From positions 2,666,001-2,730,000 of the forward strand of contig NZ_AP022671.1 of assembly GCF_011405515.1 (NCBI RefSeq): a stretch of DNA of 64,000 nt. Direction: 5' to 3'. This document shows, piece after piece, positions 1-8,246 of this stretch; position 1 is the stretch's first letter, and every line of letters starts with the position of its first letter. The position numbers and the translations under genes are program-made. Below the pieces are notes generated by a model. That model saw only the letters and a list, made by a program, of their open reading frames with translations. It did not search any database and had not been told where the DNA came from. Origin of the DNA: Nitrospira sp. KM1. Its GTDB lineage: Bacteria > Nitrospirota > Nitrospiria > Nitrospirales > Nitrospiraceae.

Positions 1-741
1 GCCAGGAAGAAGGACGAACGTCCCGTCGTCCTCGTGGGGAAGACGATCACGTTTGATACGGGGGGTATCTCTCTCAAGCCGGCAGAGAACATGGAACACA
101 TGAAGGCGGACATGACGGGCGGAGCCGAGGTACTCGCGTCGATCAGAGCCGCGTCCCGACTCAAGCTTCCCATCCGTCTGGTTTCGATTTTACCGGTTGC
201 GGAGAACATGCCGGGCGGTAAAGCGATGAAGCCGGGAGACATCGTGAAGACCCTTGCGGGAAAGACGGTGGAGGTTCAGAACACCGATGCTGAAGGCCGG
301 TTGATATTGGCTGACGGGCTGGCCTATGCGCAGCGATATAATCCTGTCGCCCTCATCGATATCGCCACCCTGACAGGGGCCTGCGTGGTTGCGCTCGGTC
401 AGTTCGCGATTGGAATGTTCGGGACTGACAATCGGTTGAAAGAGCAACTGCGCAAGTCCGGATTCAAATCCGGCGAACGGGTATGGGAAATGCCGCTCTG
501 GGATGAATACTTCGAACAGCTTCGCAGCGATGTCGCGGACATGCGCAATATCGGCGGTCGTGGCGGGGGGATGATTACCGCAGCGTTGTTCTTGAGCAAG
601 TTCGTGGGCAACTGTCCCTGGGCGCACATCGACATTGCCAGCACGGATTGGAGCGAACGGGAACGGGCCTATGTTCCGAAGGGACCGACGGGGATCGGGA
701 CTCGGCTGCTCTTGCAATACCTGATCGACAGGAGCCTCTAA
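1..741 (+). CDS. pepA: Leucyl aminopeptidase (M17), 3' part of gene
   Basis: This is the C-terminal catalytic part (246 codons) of a cytosolic di-metal M17 aminopeptidase, which trims N-terminal residues from peptides. The frame is open from the first base, so the N-terminal domain and start lie outside the window. Visible family motifs are DTGGISLKP, the MKADM metal-ligand segment and the signature NTDAEGRL, followed by the DIATLTGA and GGMITAALFL segments expected near the C terminus. The TAA stop is followed directly by the GTG of nagZ, so the two genes are probably co-transcribed and translationally coupled. The family assignment is firm. Substrate range cannot be judged from a fragment. 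Confidence 0.95.
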   Translation, partial: ARKKDERPVVLVGKTITFDTGGISLKPAENMEHMKADMTGGAEVLASIRAASRLKLPIRLVSILPVAENMPGGKAMKPGDIVKTLAGKTVEVQNTDAEGRLILADGLAYAQRYNPVALIDIATLTGACVVALGQFAIGMFGTDNRLKEQLRKSGFKSGERVWEMPLWDEYFEQLRSDVADMRNIGGRGGGMITAALFLSKFVGNCPWAHIDIASTDWSERERAYVPKGPTGIGTRLLLQYLIDRSL

Positions 742-1869
742 GTGGCACGTCTCCAATTCAGCTCTCGCGAGAAAATCGGCCAATTGTTCATGTTCGGCTT
801 CATGGGGACCTCGGTGGCGCCCGATCTCGCCGAATTCATCAAAGAGTATAAGCCGGGAGGGATCATTCTCTTTTCCAGGAACCTGGAATCCGTTGAGCAA
901 ATCGTGGAACTGACGAATGACTTGCAGCGGCACAGTCCGAAATCTCCGCTTTTCATTTCCATCGATCAGGAGGGTGGACGAGTGTCCCGGCTGCCGAATG
1001 GGTTTACGATTTTCCCGGCATGCGAACTCCTCGGCCGGTGCAACTCGAGCGAGTTGACGTATGCGGCGGCCGCGACGATCGCCAAGGAATTGAAGGTAGT
1101 CGGGATCAACATGAATATGGCGCCGGTATTGGATGTCAACAGCAATCCGGACAATCCGATCATCGGAGATCGGGCGTTCGGATCCACACCGGACATCGTC
1201 AGCGAGATGGCGGCGGTCATGGCCGCCGGCCTCCAAGACAATCGTGTGGTCGCGTGTGGGAAACACTTCCCCGGCCACGGGGATACGAAGGCGGATTCCC
1301 ATAAAGAATTACCGGTTGTCGAAGCCGCTCACGAACGGCTGGAGGCCGTCGAACTTCCTCCGTTCCGTCGTGCCGTGGCGGCAGGGATCGCATCGATCAT
1401 GACCGCCCACGTACTGTACAGAGAGCTGGATCCGCAATTGCCGGCGACCCTGTCCCATACCATCATCACCGGTTTGCTCAGGGAGGAACTTCGCTATGAC
1501 GGCGTCGTACTGAGCGATGACCTCGAAATGCGAGCGATCGTCGATCACCACGGAATGGGCGACGCATCGGTTCTTGCCTTGCAGGCAGGTTGCGACACGT
1601 TATTGATCTGCAAAGAGCGTGAACGAGAAGTTGCGGCCTTTGAAGCGATTGAAAAAGCGGTATCTTCGGGAATCATTTCAACGGAGCGACTGGATCAATC
1701 GGTGGCCAGGATTCAGCGCATGAAACAACGATTTCTCATTCCCTACAAACCCGCTGTTCTTTCGGACGCCAAGTTGGTTGCGGGCTGTCGCACGCATCGA
1801 GCCTTATTGCATACTATGCTGCAGTTTAAGTCCCGGCTCGATAAGAGGGCGATTGCCAAGGCGGTGTAG
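742..1869 (+). CDS. nagZ: Beta-N-acetylhexosaminidase (GH3 family)
   Basis: A 375-residue GH3 enzyme. NagZ removes N-acetylglucosamine from 1,6-anhydro-muropeptides during cytosolic peptidoglycan recycling. The NagZ/GH3 signature is visible as KHFPGHGDTKADSHKELP (about residues 173-190), containing the loop His and Asp that take part in catalysis, and VVLSDDLEM (about 255) carries the catalytic Asp. There is no signal peptide, consistent with cytosolic action. The GTG start abuts the pepA stop with no gap. Length is slightly above that of enterobacterial NagZ because of a C-terminal tail. Pairing with an aminopeptidase fits peptide and muropeptide turnover, but that link is inference. Confidence 0.95.
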   Translation: MARLQFSSREKIGQLFMFGFMGTSVAPDLAEFIKEYKPGGIILFSRNLESVEQIVELTNDLQRHSPKSPLFISIDQEGGRVSRLPNGFTIFPACELLGRCNSSELTYAAAATIAKELKVVGINMNMAPVLDVNSNPDNPIIGDRAFGSTPDIVSEMAAVMAAGLQDNRVVACGKHFPGHGDTKADSHKELPVVEAAHERLEAVELPPFRRAVAAGIASIMTAHVLYRELDPQLPATLSHTIITGLLREELRYDGVVLSDDLEMRAIVDHHGMGDASVLALQAGCDTLLICKEREREVAAFEAIEKAVSSGIISTERLDQSVARIQRMKQRFLIPYKPAVLSDAKLVAGCRTHRALLHTMLQFKSRLDKRAIAKAV

Positions 1870-1896
1870 CGTTGGGTGTGAGTATACGGAGGACTC

Positions 1897-2283
1897 ATGG
1901 GAGTAAAGAAGGGCGATCTCATTGATGAGCGAAAACGGCATCCGCACGCCTGCGGGCTGGTTGTCAAAGTCATGGGCGGTGGCGCCGGGTTCGAGAAAGT
2001 CGTGTGTTGCGATCACGAGTTGACGGAAGAGGATCTGGTATCTGAGTTGGGAAGTCGAACGGGGCGCACAAAAGGAACGTTGCTTCCCGCCACCGTGATT
2101 GACGAAAAGAAGCTCTATCCGGACTCATGCGGCCTGCGGGTCATGATCATGGACGGTGGCGCCGGGTTCAAGGAGATCCGTTGCTGCGGACATTCATTGA
2201 CGGCCAGTTCCGTGCGAGAGCTCAACTATGGCCAGCTCAGAGCGTCGGAACCCAAGGAAAATAGCCCCCCGGGCCACGCCTGA
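1897..2283 (+). CDS. Tandem desulforedoxin-like Cys-rich protein, unknown function
   Basis: A 128-residue protein made of two copies of one roughly 45-residue unit (about residues 6-55 and 65-110). Each copy reads CGL-V-x-VM-x-GGAGF, four residues, CC, then H-x-LT. The layout resembles the desulforedoxin/desulfoferrodoxin N-terminal iron-binding knot (CxxCG, a GGG turn, then CC), but the first Cys of CxxC is Pro in both copies, leaving three Cys per unit with nearby His. There is no signal peptide or membrane segment. A GGAGG Shine-Dalgarno lies 4 nt before ATG. The gene follows nagZ by 27 nt and precedes a PsiE gene. Metal binding is inference from the motif; function is unknown. Confidence 0.75.
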   Translation: MGVKKGDLIDERKRHPHACGLVVKVMGGGAGFEKVVCCDHELTEEDLVSELGSRTGRTKGTLLPATVIDEKKLYPDSCGLRVMIMDGGAGFKEIRCCGHSLTASSVRELNYGQLRASEPKENSPPGHA

Positions 2284-2305
2284 TCGGCCGATTCGGAGGA
2301 TCGCG

Positions 2306-2782
2306 ATGCGAGATCGTAAAGAAGTCATGAAGCGTTGGTGCGGGATCATGGAGTGGCTGGACCGGCTCGGCTATTTGACCGCCGGATTCAGCTTGCTGCT
2401 CTTGGGAATGCTGATTTTTGCCCATGCCTGGTACGTGTTTGCAATCAAGGCTGGAGAATTCGGTTTGCTTCCTTCCGGCCTCAAGCTATTGAACGACCTC
2501 TTGCTCGTCATCATTCTTCTGGAGCTATTTCGGACCGTCATCCGATTTTTGCAAACCGAAGTACTGGACCTTGAGCCCTATCTTGCCGTCGGGATCATTG
2601 CTTGCACCAGACGTGTGTTGACGGCAAGCGCGGAGTTGTCACATCTACCGGCCATGAGCGAAACACAGTTCTATCAATATCTGATGGATGTCGGGCTAAA
2701 CGTCATGGTGATCATGGTCTTGGTTTTGGGAGTGTTTCTGATCCGCAAACGTCCTCCCCAAACGCCCGCCCCTTCTCATTGA
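2306..2782 (+). CDS. PsiE-domain inner-membrane protein
   Basis: A 158-residue membrane protein with the PsiE (phosphate-starvation-inducible E) layout. Four hydrophobic segments lie at about residues 20-45, 60-80, 90-110 and 125-148, with the acidic stretch EVLDLEPYLAVGIIA between segments. PsiE proteins are widespread small membrane proteins of unknown biochemical role. I chose the ATG at 2306 because GGAGGA sits 5 nt upstream. An upstream in-frame ATG would add a basic 26-residue tail with no ribosome site and would overlap the preceding gene. The C terminus is a short Pro-rich tail. No phosphate-type operator was seen. Confidence 0.8.
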   Translation: MRDRKEVMKRWCGIMEWLDRLGYLTAGFSLLLLGMLIFAHAWYVFAIKAGEFGLLPSGLKLLNDLLLVIILLELFRTVIRFLQTEVLDLEPYLAVGIIACTRRVLTASAELSHLPAMSETQFYQYLMDVGLNVMVIMVLVLGVFLIRKRPPQTPAPSH

Positions 2783-2906
2783 AGAGAATCCAATTTGCTT
2801 TCTCCCTTTGAACGGACTCTGGGGCGGTGAAGAGAGGTCGAGACTTCCCCCATCGGCTTGCCCTCTTCTCAAGTCTTGTGGCATCATGCCGTTCTTTGGA
2901 GACTGC

Positions 2907-3479
2907 ATGGCGGCGTTGATCGAATACGTGGGCTCTGTCCATATTTACCTCGGGCCGTACCGAGGGAATCCGATCGCGTTGTATTTAAAGCGGACGGATA
3001 CTAAATGCCAGATCAGTCCCAGGGTATATCCCTGGAACGACGTCATCGGGACCGGGGAAACTCCCAATAAGGCCGCAGCTGATTTTGAGGATAAATGGAA
3101 GGCAAAGGGATTGTCAGCCGAGATGTATTCTGGCCCTTCGTGGGAAGGGGGAATTAAGCCCGAGAAGCCGGCTCCTCCGAAACCTCCAGCTGCACCCAAG
3201 CCAGCTGGCGCCGCTGGCGCACAGCCATCTGCAACTCCGTCCTCTCCTGCTGCCGCTGGAAGTACTCCGACCCAGCCGATGCCTGCGGCTGCAGCGTCTC
3301 CCCCTGGACTCAAGCCGGCCGCGCCGCCTGCTGGTGTGCAACCAGGCGTCAATACAGCTTCTTCTTCGAGCTTGGAGAGCGCTCTGACTCAACCAACAAC
3401 GCCCCCCGCTGCGCCGAATCCGACTCCGCCGGCTTCGCAAGCGACTGCTTCATCGAAGCCACCGGCCGATCCGGCCTAA
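2907..3479 (+). CDS. Small N-terminal domain with long Pro/Ala-rich tail, unknown
   Basis: A 190-residue protein I do not recognise. The first roughly 80 residues form an ordered-looking segment (EYVGSVHIYLGPYRGNPIAL, then a DxxCQISPRVYPW-like region ending in GPSWEGG). The remaining ~110 residues are almost entirely Pro, Ala, Ser, Gly and Thr, so probably disordered. There is no signal peptide in the chosen form. The start at 2907 has GGAGA 4 nt upstream; longer in-frame starts at 2886 and 2808 lack a comparable site. It ends 6 bp before the convergent permease gene. The tail could be a linker or a spacer crossing the envelope, but no export signal supports that. Confidence 0.6.
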   Translation: MAALIEYVGSVHIYLGPYRGNPIALYLKRTDTKCQISPRVYPWNDVIGTGETPNKAAADFEDKWKAKGLSAEMYSGPSWEGGIKPEKPAPPKPPAAPKPAGAAGAQPSATPSSPAAAGSTPTQPMPAAAASPPGLKPAAPPAGVQPGVNTASSSSLESALTQPTTPPAAPNPTPPASQATASSKPPADPA

Positions 3480-3485
3480 TGGACG

Positions 3486-4994
3486 TCACTTGGAATTCGT
3501 AGTGAGCGGGTGTCCTGCCTGAAGGTTTTCGAGGCGGCTCTTTTTCATTCCATATCCCAAGTACACCGCGATTCCAACAATCGTCCAAATTCCGAACCTC
3601 ATCCACGTCAACGCCGGCAGCTGCCACATGAGTCCCAGGCAGGCCAGCATTGCGAGGATTGGTACGATTGGCATGAACGGCAGGCGAAAGGGGCGTGGGT
3701 GGTCGGGTTTCGTATAACGAAGAACGATGACACCGATGCATACGAGGACGAAGGCGAAAAACGTACCGATATTGGTCATATCGGCGGCTTCACCAATCGG
3801 AATCAGGGCGGAGAGAAAAGCCACAGCCAGGCCGGTGAGAATGGTGGCCCGATGCGGTGTGCCAAACCGCGGATGAACTGTGGAGAGGGAGGTGCCCAGG
3901 AGCCTATCTCGAGACATGGCGAAGAACACGCGAATCTGACCCAGCATCATCACGACCAAGACGCTGGTAATCCCAGCAACGGCGCCCACGGCGATGACAG
4001 CCGCTCCCCATTTAAAACCGGCGACGCGAAGCGCCTCTGCCACGGGCGCATGGATGTCGATCTGGGACACGGGTACCAAACCGGTTAGGACGGCAGCGAC
4101 GGCAATGTAGAGGATGGTGCAGACGACCAGGGATCCGATGATGCCAAACGGGACGTCTCGCTTGGGGTTTTTCGCTTCTTCGGCTGCCGTGGACACTGCA
4201 TCGAAGCCAATGTAGGCAAAGAAGACAATTGCAGCGGCGGCCCCGACTCCTCCGAGGCCTTGCGGCATGAAGGGGGTCCAATTGGCTGGGTCCACGGAGG
4301 TGCTGCCGATTCCGATAAAAAACGCGATGACTGCCAGCTTGATGACGACCACGATGCCTGTCACTCTGGCACTTTCTTTCACACCCACGACCAGAATGAT
4401 CGTAACGAGCAGCACGATCACAGCTGCTGGAATGTTCGCGATCCCGCCCTCTGATCCGCCCGGCGGATGAGTGGCCCAGTAGGGCAATTCCAAGCCTGCG
4501 AGTTTGAGTAGATTATTGAAATACCCCGACCACCCGATCGCTACTGCCACACAAGCCACACCGTACTCGAGGATCAGATTCCATCCGGTCAGCCAGGCGA
4601 GCAATTCACCAAGCGTCGCATAGGAAAAGGTGTAGGCACTTCCTGCCACGGGAATCACGGCGGACATTTCGGCGTAACACAGCGCTGCCAGCGCGCAGGT
4701 CAGACCCGATAAAATGAAAGATAGAATAATGCCGGGGCCAGCCCCTGGGCGATGGGCATCCCCCACAATGGCCGTTCCGATCAGAACGAAAATACCGGTT
4801 CCGATGATCGCTCCTATGCCAAGACAGGTCAGGTCCCAGGCAGTCAGAGTTTTCTTGAGACGTTGGGCGGGCTGTTCCGCGTCTGCGAGGATCTGCTCGA
4901 TCGATTTGGTACGGAACCATCGACCGACCAGCGAACGTCCGCTTGTTCCTTGCTGGGAAGCCGCAGCTGATCGCACGAGCACGTCAGGTTCCAT
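3486..4994 (-). CDS. APC-family amino acid permease (cationic amino acid transporter type)
   Basis: A 502-residue integral membrane transporter with about 12 hydrophobic segments. The APC hallmark GAIIGTGIFVLIG follows a charged N-terminal stretch and the SLKKTL-like lead-in at about residue 45. A FFAYIGFDAVSTAAEE motif, typical of CAT/YfnA-type permeases, lies near residue 265. The family imports amino acids by proton symport or exchange. Substrate is not predictable; the upstream PuuD-like gene suggests amino acids or gamma-glutamylated amines. ATG at 4994 is preferred over TTG at 5000. There is no Shine-Dalgarno, and a TATACT box (5004-5009) lies 9 nt upstream, so a leaderless start is possible. 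Confidence 0.93.
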   Translation of the reverse strand: MEPDVLVRSAAASQQGTSGRSLVGRWFRTKSIEQILADAEQPAQRLKKTLTAWDLTCLGIGAIIGTGIFVLIGTAIVGDAHRPGAGPGIILSFILSGLTCALAALCYAEMSAVIPVAGSAYTFSYATLGELLAWLTGWNLILEYGVACVAVAIGWSGYFNNLLKLAGLELPYWATHPPGGSEGGIANIPAAVIVLLVTIILVVGVKESARVTGIVVVIKLAVIAFFIGIGSTSVDPANWTPFMPQGLGGVGAAAAIVFFAYIGFDAVSTAAEEAKNPKRDVPFGIIGSLVVCTILYIAVAAVLTGLVPVSQIDIHAPVAEALRVAGFKWGAAVIAVGAVAGITSVLVVMMLGQIRVFFAMSRDRLLGTSLSTVHPRFGTPHRATILTGLAVAFLSALIPIGEAADMTNIGTFFAFVLVCIGVIVLRYTKPDHPRPFRLPFMPIVPILAMLACLGLMWQLPALTWMRFGIWTIVGIAVYLGYGMKKSRLENLQAGHPLTTNSK

Positions 4995-5057
4995 ACTCAA
5001 TCAAGTATAGCAGCACGTCCGGATAGAGCAGTGCTGGATTGACTGGTGGTGTGGAAG

Positions 5058-5801
5058 TCAGGCCGCACGGTGTACACGCGCCGCGCGCAAAAAGGCTTCA
5101 AACAGACGCCGATGCGCAGGATATCGCTCGAACAGGAATTCGGGATGCCATTGAATGCCCAGGAAGAATGATCGTCCAGCCGATTCGATCGCCTCCACAA
5201 TGCCATCGGGAGCCACTGCACTGGGCACCAGGGAGGGGGCGACGGTCTTGACGGACTGATGGTGGGAGCTGTTCACTCGCATCGTGACGGCTTTTACAAT
5301 CCTGCCCAACAAGCTGTCATGGACAATTGCCACGTCATGGCTCAGATGGGTGGCCCGTGTCGCTTGGCGATGTTGTAACGGTGCTGCGATCTGCGAAGGG
5401 ATGTCTTGGAAGAGGGTCCCTCCGAACGCGACGTTCATAGCTTGCATGCCTCCACAAATGGCGAGAACCGGCTTGTCCGAGGATCTTGCCAGGCGAAGAA
5501 TGTCGAGTTCGAAATCGGTTCTTCGTTCGCTGACGATGCTGAACTTGTACCGTTGACGTTCACCGTACAGCGCCGGCTTGAGGTCCGGACCGCTTCCCGT
5601 GAGAAGCAGGCCGTCGATACCGTCGAGCAACCGTTTGCGCGAGCTGCGGTCGGCGACCAACGGGAGCACGACTGGAATGCCGCCAAGCTCTTCCACGGCC
5701 CGAACGTATCGGGCGCGGAGAAAATAGGTCGCTTCGCGGCCTCCCCAGTCCTTCCGATCACCGGCGTTAAAGTCTGGGGTCACGCCGATGAGCGGTTTCA
5801 T
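5058..5801 (-). CDS. Class I glutamine amidotransferase-like hydrolase (PuuD/peptidase C26 type)
   Basis: A 247-residue stand-alone class I amidotransferase fold. It shows the nucleophile elbow PVLAICGGMQAMN (catalytic Cys), the GGTLFQDIP segment and the GIQWHPEF triad element with catalytic His and Glu. These features match gamma-glutamyl-GABA hydrolase PuuD and relatives, which cut gamma-glutamyl amides. It lacks a synthase partner domain. The ATG at 5801 lies 3 nt after the TAA of the upstream exported-protein gene (an in-frame GTG abuts it at 5804), so translation is likely coupled. The APC permease gene follows 63 nt downstream on the same strand, suggesting uptake and hydrolysis of a gamma-glutamyl or amino compound; this is inference. 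Confidence 0.9.
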   Translation of the reverse strand: MKPLIGVTPDFNAGDRKDWGGREATYFLRARYVRAVEELGGIPVVLPLVADRSSRKRLLDGIDGLLLTGSGPDLKPALYGERQRYKFSIVSERRTDFELDILRLARSSDKPVLAICGGMQAMNVAFGGTLFQDIPSQIAAPLQHRQATRATHLSHDVAIVHDSLLGRIVKAVTMRVNSSHHQSVKTVAPSLVPSAVAPDGIVEAIESAGRSFFLGIQWHPEFLFERYPAHRRLFEAFLRAARVHRAA

Positions 5802-5804
5802 CAC

Positions 5805-6248
5805 TTAGCGGATAGGTTCCATTTCCGGCGTGGAAGGCGATGGAGCAGGTTCGTTATTATCGGCCACCCCCAGGAAACGGATGGGCCGGTCACCGCGGAG
5901 GTGCTCGGGAGTGATGATATACGTTCCATACATGCTAGTTGTCCAGATGCTCTTGGCTGCCTGTTCGTTCCCGCCTGAGAATGCGTAGGCGAGACCACCG
6001 ACGATGCCTCCTCCGATTGCGAATACCGCCTTCAACGGAAGATAGATCAGGGTCGAAAGGCCGGCTGCGGCTCCCATCGCAGCTCCGGAAGTCGTGCCAC
6101 CCTCGGATGGGTTTGTCGGCGCGGACTCCTGACTCCAAGCCTCAGGAGCCAGCAACATGGTGCAAAGCGTCAAAAGAACAGCCATGGCAATAAATCGGAC
6201 GTAGGAGGTATCACCGGCAGATATGTATAATGACGAATAGCTCTTCAC
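5805..6248 (-). CDS. Small exported protein with glycine-rich membrane-like segment, unknown
   Basis: A 147-residue protein I do not recognise. A hydrophobic segment, AMAVLLTLCTMLLAPEAWSQ (about residues 21-40), looks like a cleavable signal peptide. It is followed by a Gly/Ala-rich hydrophobic stretch (about 55-90) that resembles glycine-zipper segments, then IWTTSMYGTYIITPEHLRGDRPIRFLG and a Pro-rich end. I chose GTG at 6248 because GGAGGA lies 6 nt upstream; a longer ATG form begins at 6311 without a ribosome site. The stop is immediately followed by the PuuD-like gene. Envelope location is inferred from the signal peptide. Function is unknown. Confidence 0.65.
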   Translation of the reverse strand: MKSYSSLYISAGDTSYVRFIAMAVLLTLCTMLLAPEAWSQESAPTNPSEGGTTSGAAMGAAAGLSTLIYLPLKAVFAIGGGIVGGLAYAFSGGNEQAAKSIWTTSMYGTYIITPEHLRGDRPIRFLGVADNNEPAPSPSTPEMEPIR

Positions 6249-6381
6249 AGAGAGTCCTCCTTCTTCCAACGAAGCCAGGAGAGCACGGCCACGTTTCGAG
6301 CGCTCTCCCACAAATTAATATATACGTGGGTTATAGCAAATCCAGGTTTGATTGCAAACCCCCTGCCGAGAACATGATCCG

Positions 6382-6846
6382 TCATGAAGGACTTGTGTCT
6401 CCCGATAAAATATCCAGTTCAGATGCTACATATGATGTGATGAACGCGCTCTTATCAGGGAGCGTCTCCTCCAGCTCCTGGGAATATGTGTCGGCGATGA
6501 GACATTGGTTTTCCTGTGCGATGCCTGATTGCAACAACAGGTCAAGTTTGGTCCGGCAAACGGCTTGAATAAATAGTTCATGCGCTCTGCCGGCCAATTC
6601 CGTTCCGTCCGCTGGGATTGATCCGAACAGAACCTCTGCCAGCCATCGTCTGAAGCTGATTGAATCAACGGCACGATCGATCTGTCTTTGAGTGATTTCA
6701 ATGGAAACTTGGATGCCGCCCTTCCAACTGCGTTTCTTGACGTTGTACACGCAAGCGTACGTCGACGGCTTTGTCGCCACTGGTTCAGGTCCGAAGAAGA
6801 GCGTTATTCGATATTGCGACGGTTCAGCCGGTGCATTCGATTGCAT
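6382..6846 (-). CDS. Hypothetical protein, 154 aa
   Basis: A soluble, mixed-charge protein with no family I recognise. After a 40-residue N-terminal part with YRITLFFGPEPV and YACVYNVKKRSWKGGIQV, the central and C-terminal part looks helical and acidic (ITQRQIDRAVDSISFRRWL, then SQELEETLP). Two single cysteines show no zinc pattern. There is no signal peptide. No Shine-Dalgarno precedes the ATG, but a TAGAAT box lies 7 nt upstream (6854-6859), so the mRNA may be leaderless. It is divergent from the M24 peptidase gene, 70 bp away. Coding-like composition and isolation from other frames support a real gene. Confidence 0.6.
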   Translation of the reverse strand: MQSNAPAEPSQYRITLFFGPEPVATKPSTYACVYNVKKRSWKGGIQVSIEITQRQIDRAVDSISFRRWLAEVLFGSIPADGTELAGRAHELFIQAVCRTKLDLLLQSGIAQENQCLIADTYSQELEETLPDKSAFITSYVASELDILSGDTSPS

Positions 6847-6916
6847 GGCAGCTATTCTAGCACGCCCATGCGGTGGTTGCCGCGTTCATTGACGGCCCCA
6901 TCGACGCGACGATAAG

Positions 6917-8128
6917 ATGCGGATTCCTATGTCGGCTGCGCATCAAGAACGAGTCGCCGCCATTCAGCGCGCGCTCCGCGAATCCTGCACGTCAGACGGA
7001 TGGTTGTTCTATGATTTTCGCGGGAGCGATCCACTCGGATATCGGGTGCTTCTGCTCGATCCCGCCATACATGTGACCCGGCGCTGGTATTATTGGATCC
7101 CCGCAGAAGGTGCTCCGACGAAACTCCTTCACCGCATTGAGCCGCACGTGCTGGATGCTCTCCCCGGCGATGCCATCACGTATCTATCGTGGGACGAACA
7201 GCGCCGGTCTCTCGCCCGGATCTTGTCTGGTCACCGGATCATTTCCATGCAGTACTCGCCGTTCAATGCCGTCCCCTACGTATCACGGGTGGACGCCGGT
7301 ACTGTGGAGTTGGTCAGAAGTTGTGGGGTCGAGGTGAGAACTTCGGCTGATTTGATTCAGACGTTCGAGGCCTGCTGGACCGACCAGCAGCTGGAATCCC
7401 ATCAGTTTGCCGCCGCCGCCTTACGGCGTATCGTTGATGAGGCCTTCGACCATATCCGCGCCGGCGTCATCAACGGACGCAATCTGACTGAATACGGGCT
7501 TCAACAATTTATCCTCGCTCGGATCCATGCCGCCGGGATGGTGACGTCCAGCGCGCCAATTGCCGCCGTCAACGCCCATAGCGCCGATCCCCACTACGGT
7601 CCTTCGGAGGTTGGTTCCAGCGGCATCAAGCGAGATGATTTCGTCTTGATCGACCTATGGGCGAAGCAAGCTCACGCGTCATCGGTGTATGCGGACATTA
7701 CGTGGACTGCCTATGCAGGTCAGCACGTTCCCCGGAAACATCAGGAGATCTTTGCAATTGTCAGGCAAGGCCGCGATGCCGCACTGACATTCGTCCAAGA
7801 AGCAGTAAAGAACGGGCGCTATCCGCTCGGATGTGAAGTGGATGACGTGTGTCGCGGGGTCATTCGGACGGCCGGGTATGGCGATCAATTTCTGCATCGG
7901 ACCGGGCATTCTATCGGTGAGGAAGTGCATGGGAACGGAGCCAACATAGACGGTCTGGAAACCCAGGACGATCGCCGACTCATGGCCCGCACATGTTTTT
8001 CAATTGAACCTGGAGTCTATTTGAGGGGAGAGTTCGGCGTCAGAAGCGAGTTGGATGTCTACGTCGGCGAACGCGAAGCGCGCGTGTACGGACTGCCCCT
8101 TCAGACGGAATTGTCGCCTCTTCTCTGA
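6917..8128 (+). CDS. M24-family metallopeptidase (Xaa-Pro aminopeptidase/prolidase type)
   Basis: A 403-residue two-domain peptidase. An N-terminal creatinase-like domain spans about residues 1-160, and a C-terminal pita-bread domain follows. The five metal ligands of M24 are visible in order: Asp in DFVLIDLWAK, Asp in YADITWT, His in HRTGHSIGEEVHGNG, Glu in CFSIEPGVY and Glu in RSELDVYV. Enzymes of this type release the N-terminal residue before proline or cut Xaa-Pro dipeptides in the cytosol. ATG at 6917 has only a weak ribosome site; an in-frame ATG at 6929 with GCGGA 5 nt upstream is an alternative. No signal peptide. Confidence 0.9.
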   Translation: MRIPMSAAHQERVAAIQRALRESCTSDGWLFYDFRGSDPLGYRVLLLDPAIHVTRRWYYWIPAEGAPTKLLHRIEPHVLDALPGDAITYLSWDEQRRSLARILSGHRIISMQYSPFNAVPYVSRVDAGTVELVRSCGVEVRTSADLIQTFEACWTDQQLESHQFAAAALRRIVDEAFDHIRAGVINGRNLTEYGLQQFILARIHAAGMVTSSAPIAAVNAHSADPHYGPSEVGSSGIKRDDFVLIDLWAKQAHASSVYADITWTAYAGQHVPRKHQEIFAIVRQGRDAALTFVQEAVKNGRYPLGCEVDDVCRGVIRTAGYGDQFLHRTGHSIGEEVHGNGANIDGLETQDDRRLMARTCFSIEPGVYLRGEFGVRSELDVYVGEREARVYGLPLQTELSPLL

Positions 8129-8154
8129 ATGCCTTCCGATCCAAAGCCCATTCC

Positions 8155-8184
8155 TTGACAGTGGCTTCCACAGGCCTTTACAGT
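8155..8184 (+). promoter_or_regulatory. Sigma70-type promoter for the TatA/B-like gene
   Basis: TTGACA (8155-8160), an 18-bp spacer, then TACAGT (8179-8184). It lies in the gap after the M24 peptidase gene. The predicted start of transcription near 8191 leaves a leader of about 55 nt before the ATG at 8247, which has GAGAGGG 7 nt upstream. Confidence 0.6.
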
Positions 8185-8246
8185 ACTCATATATGAAAAA
8201 CCAATAGTATTCGGGTCGGATTTCCATAGTCAGAGAGGGTTGCGGC

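Noticed and set aside
190-1302. Long minus-strand open frame of about 370 codons opposite pepA/nagZ
   Set aside because: It lies fully antisense to two firmly identified genes, has Arg/His-rich shadow-type composition and no recognisable domain.
2945-3352. 135-codon minus-strand frame opposite the Pro/Ala-rich gene
   Set aside because: Low-complexity Gly/Ala shadow of the Pro-rich coding strand.
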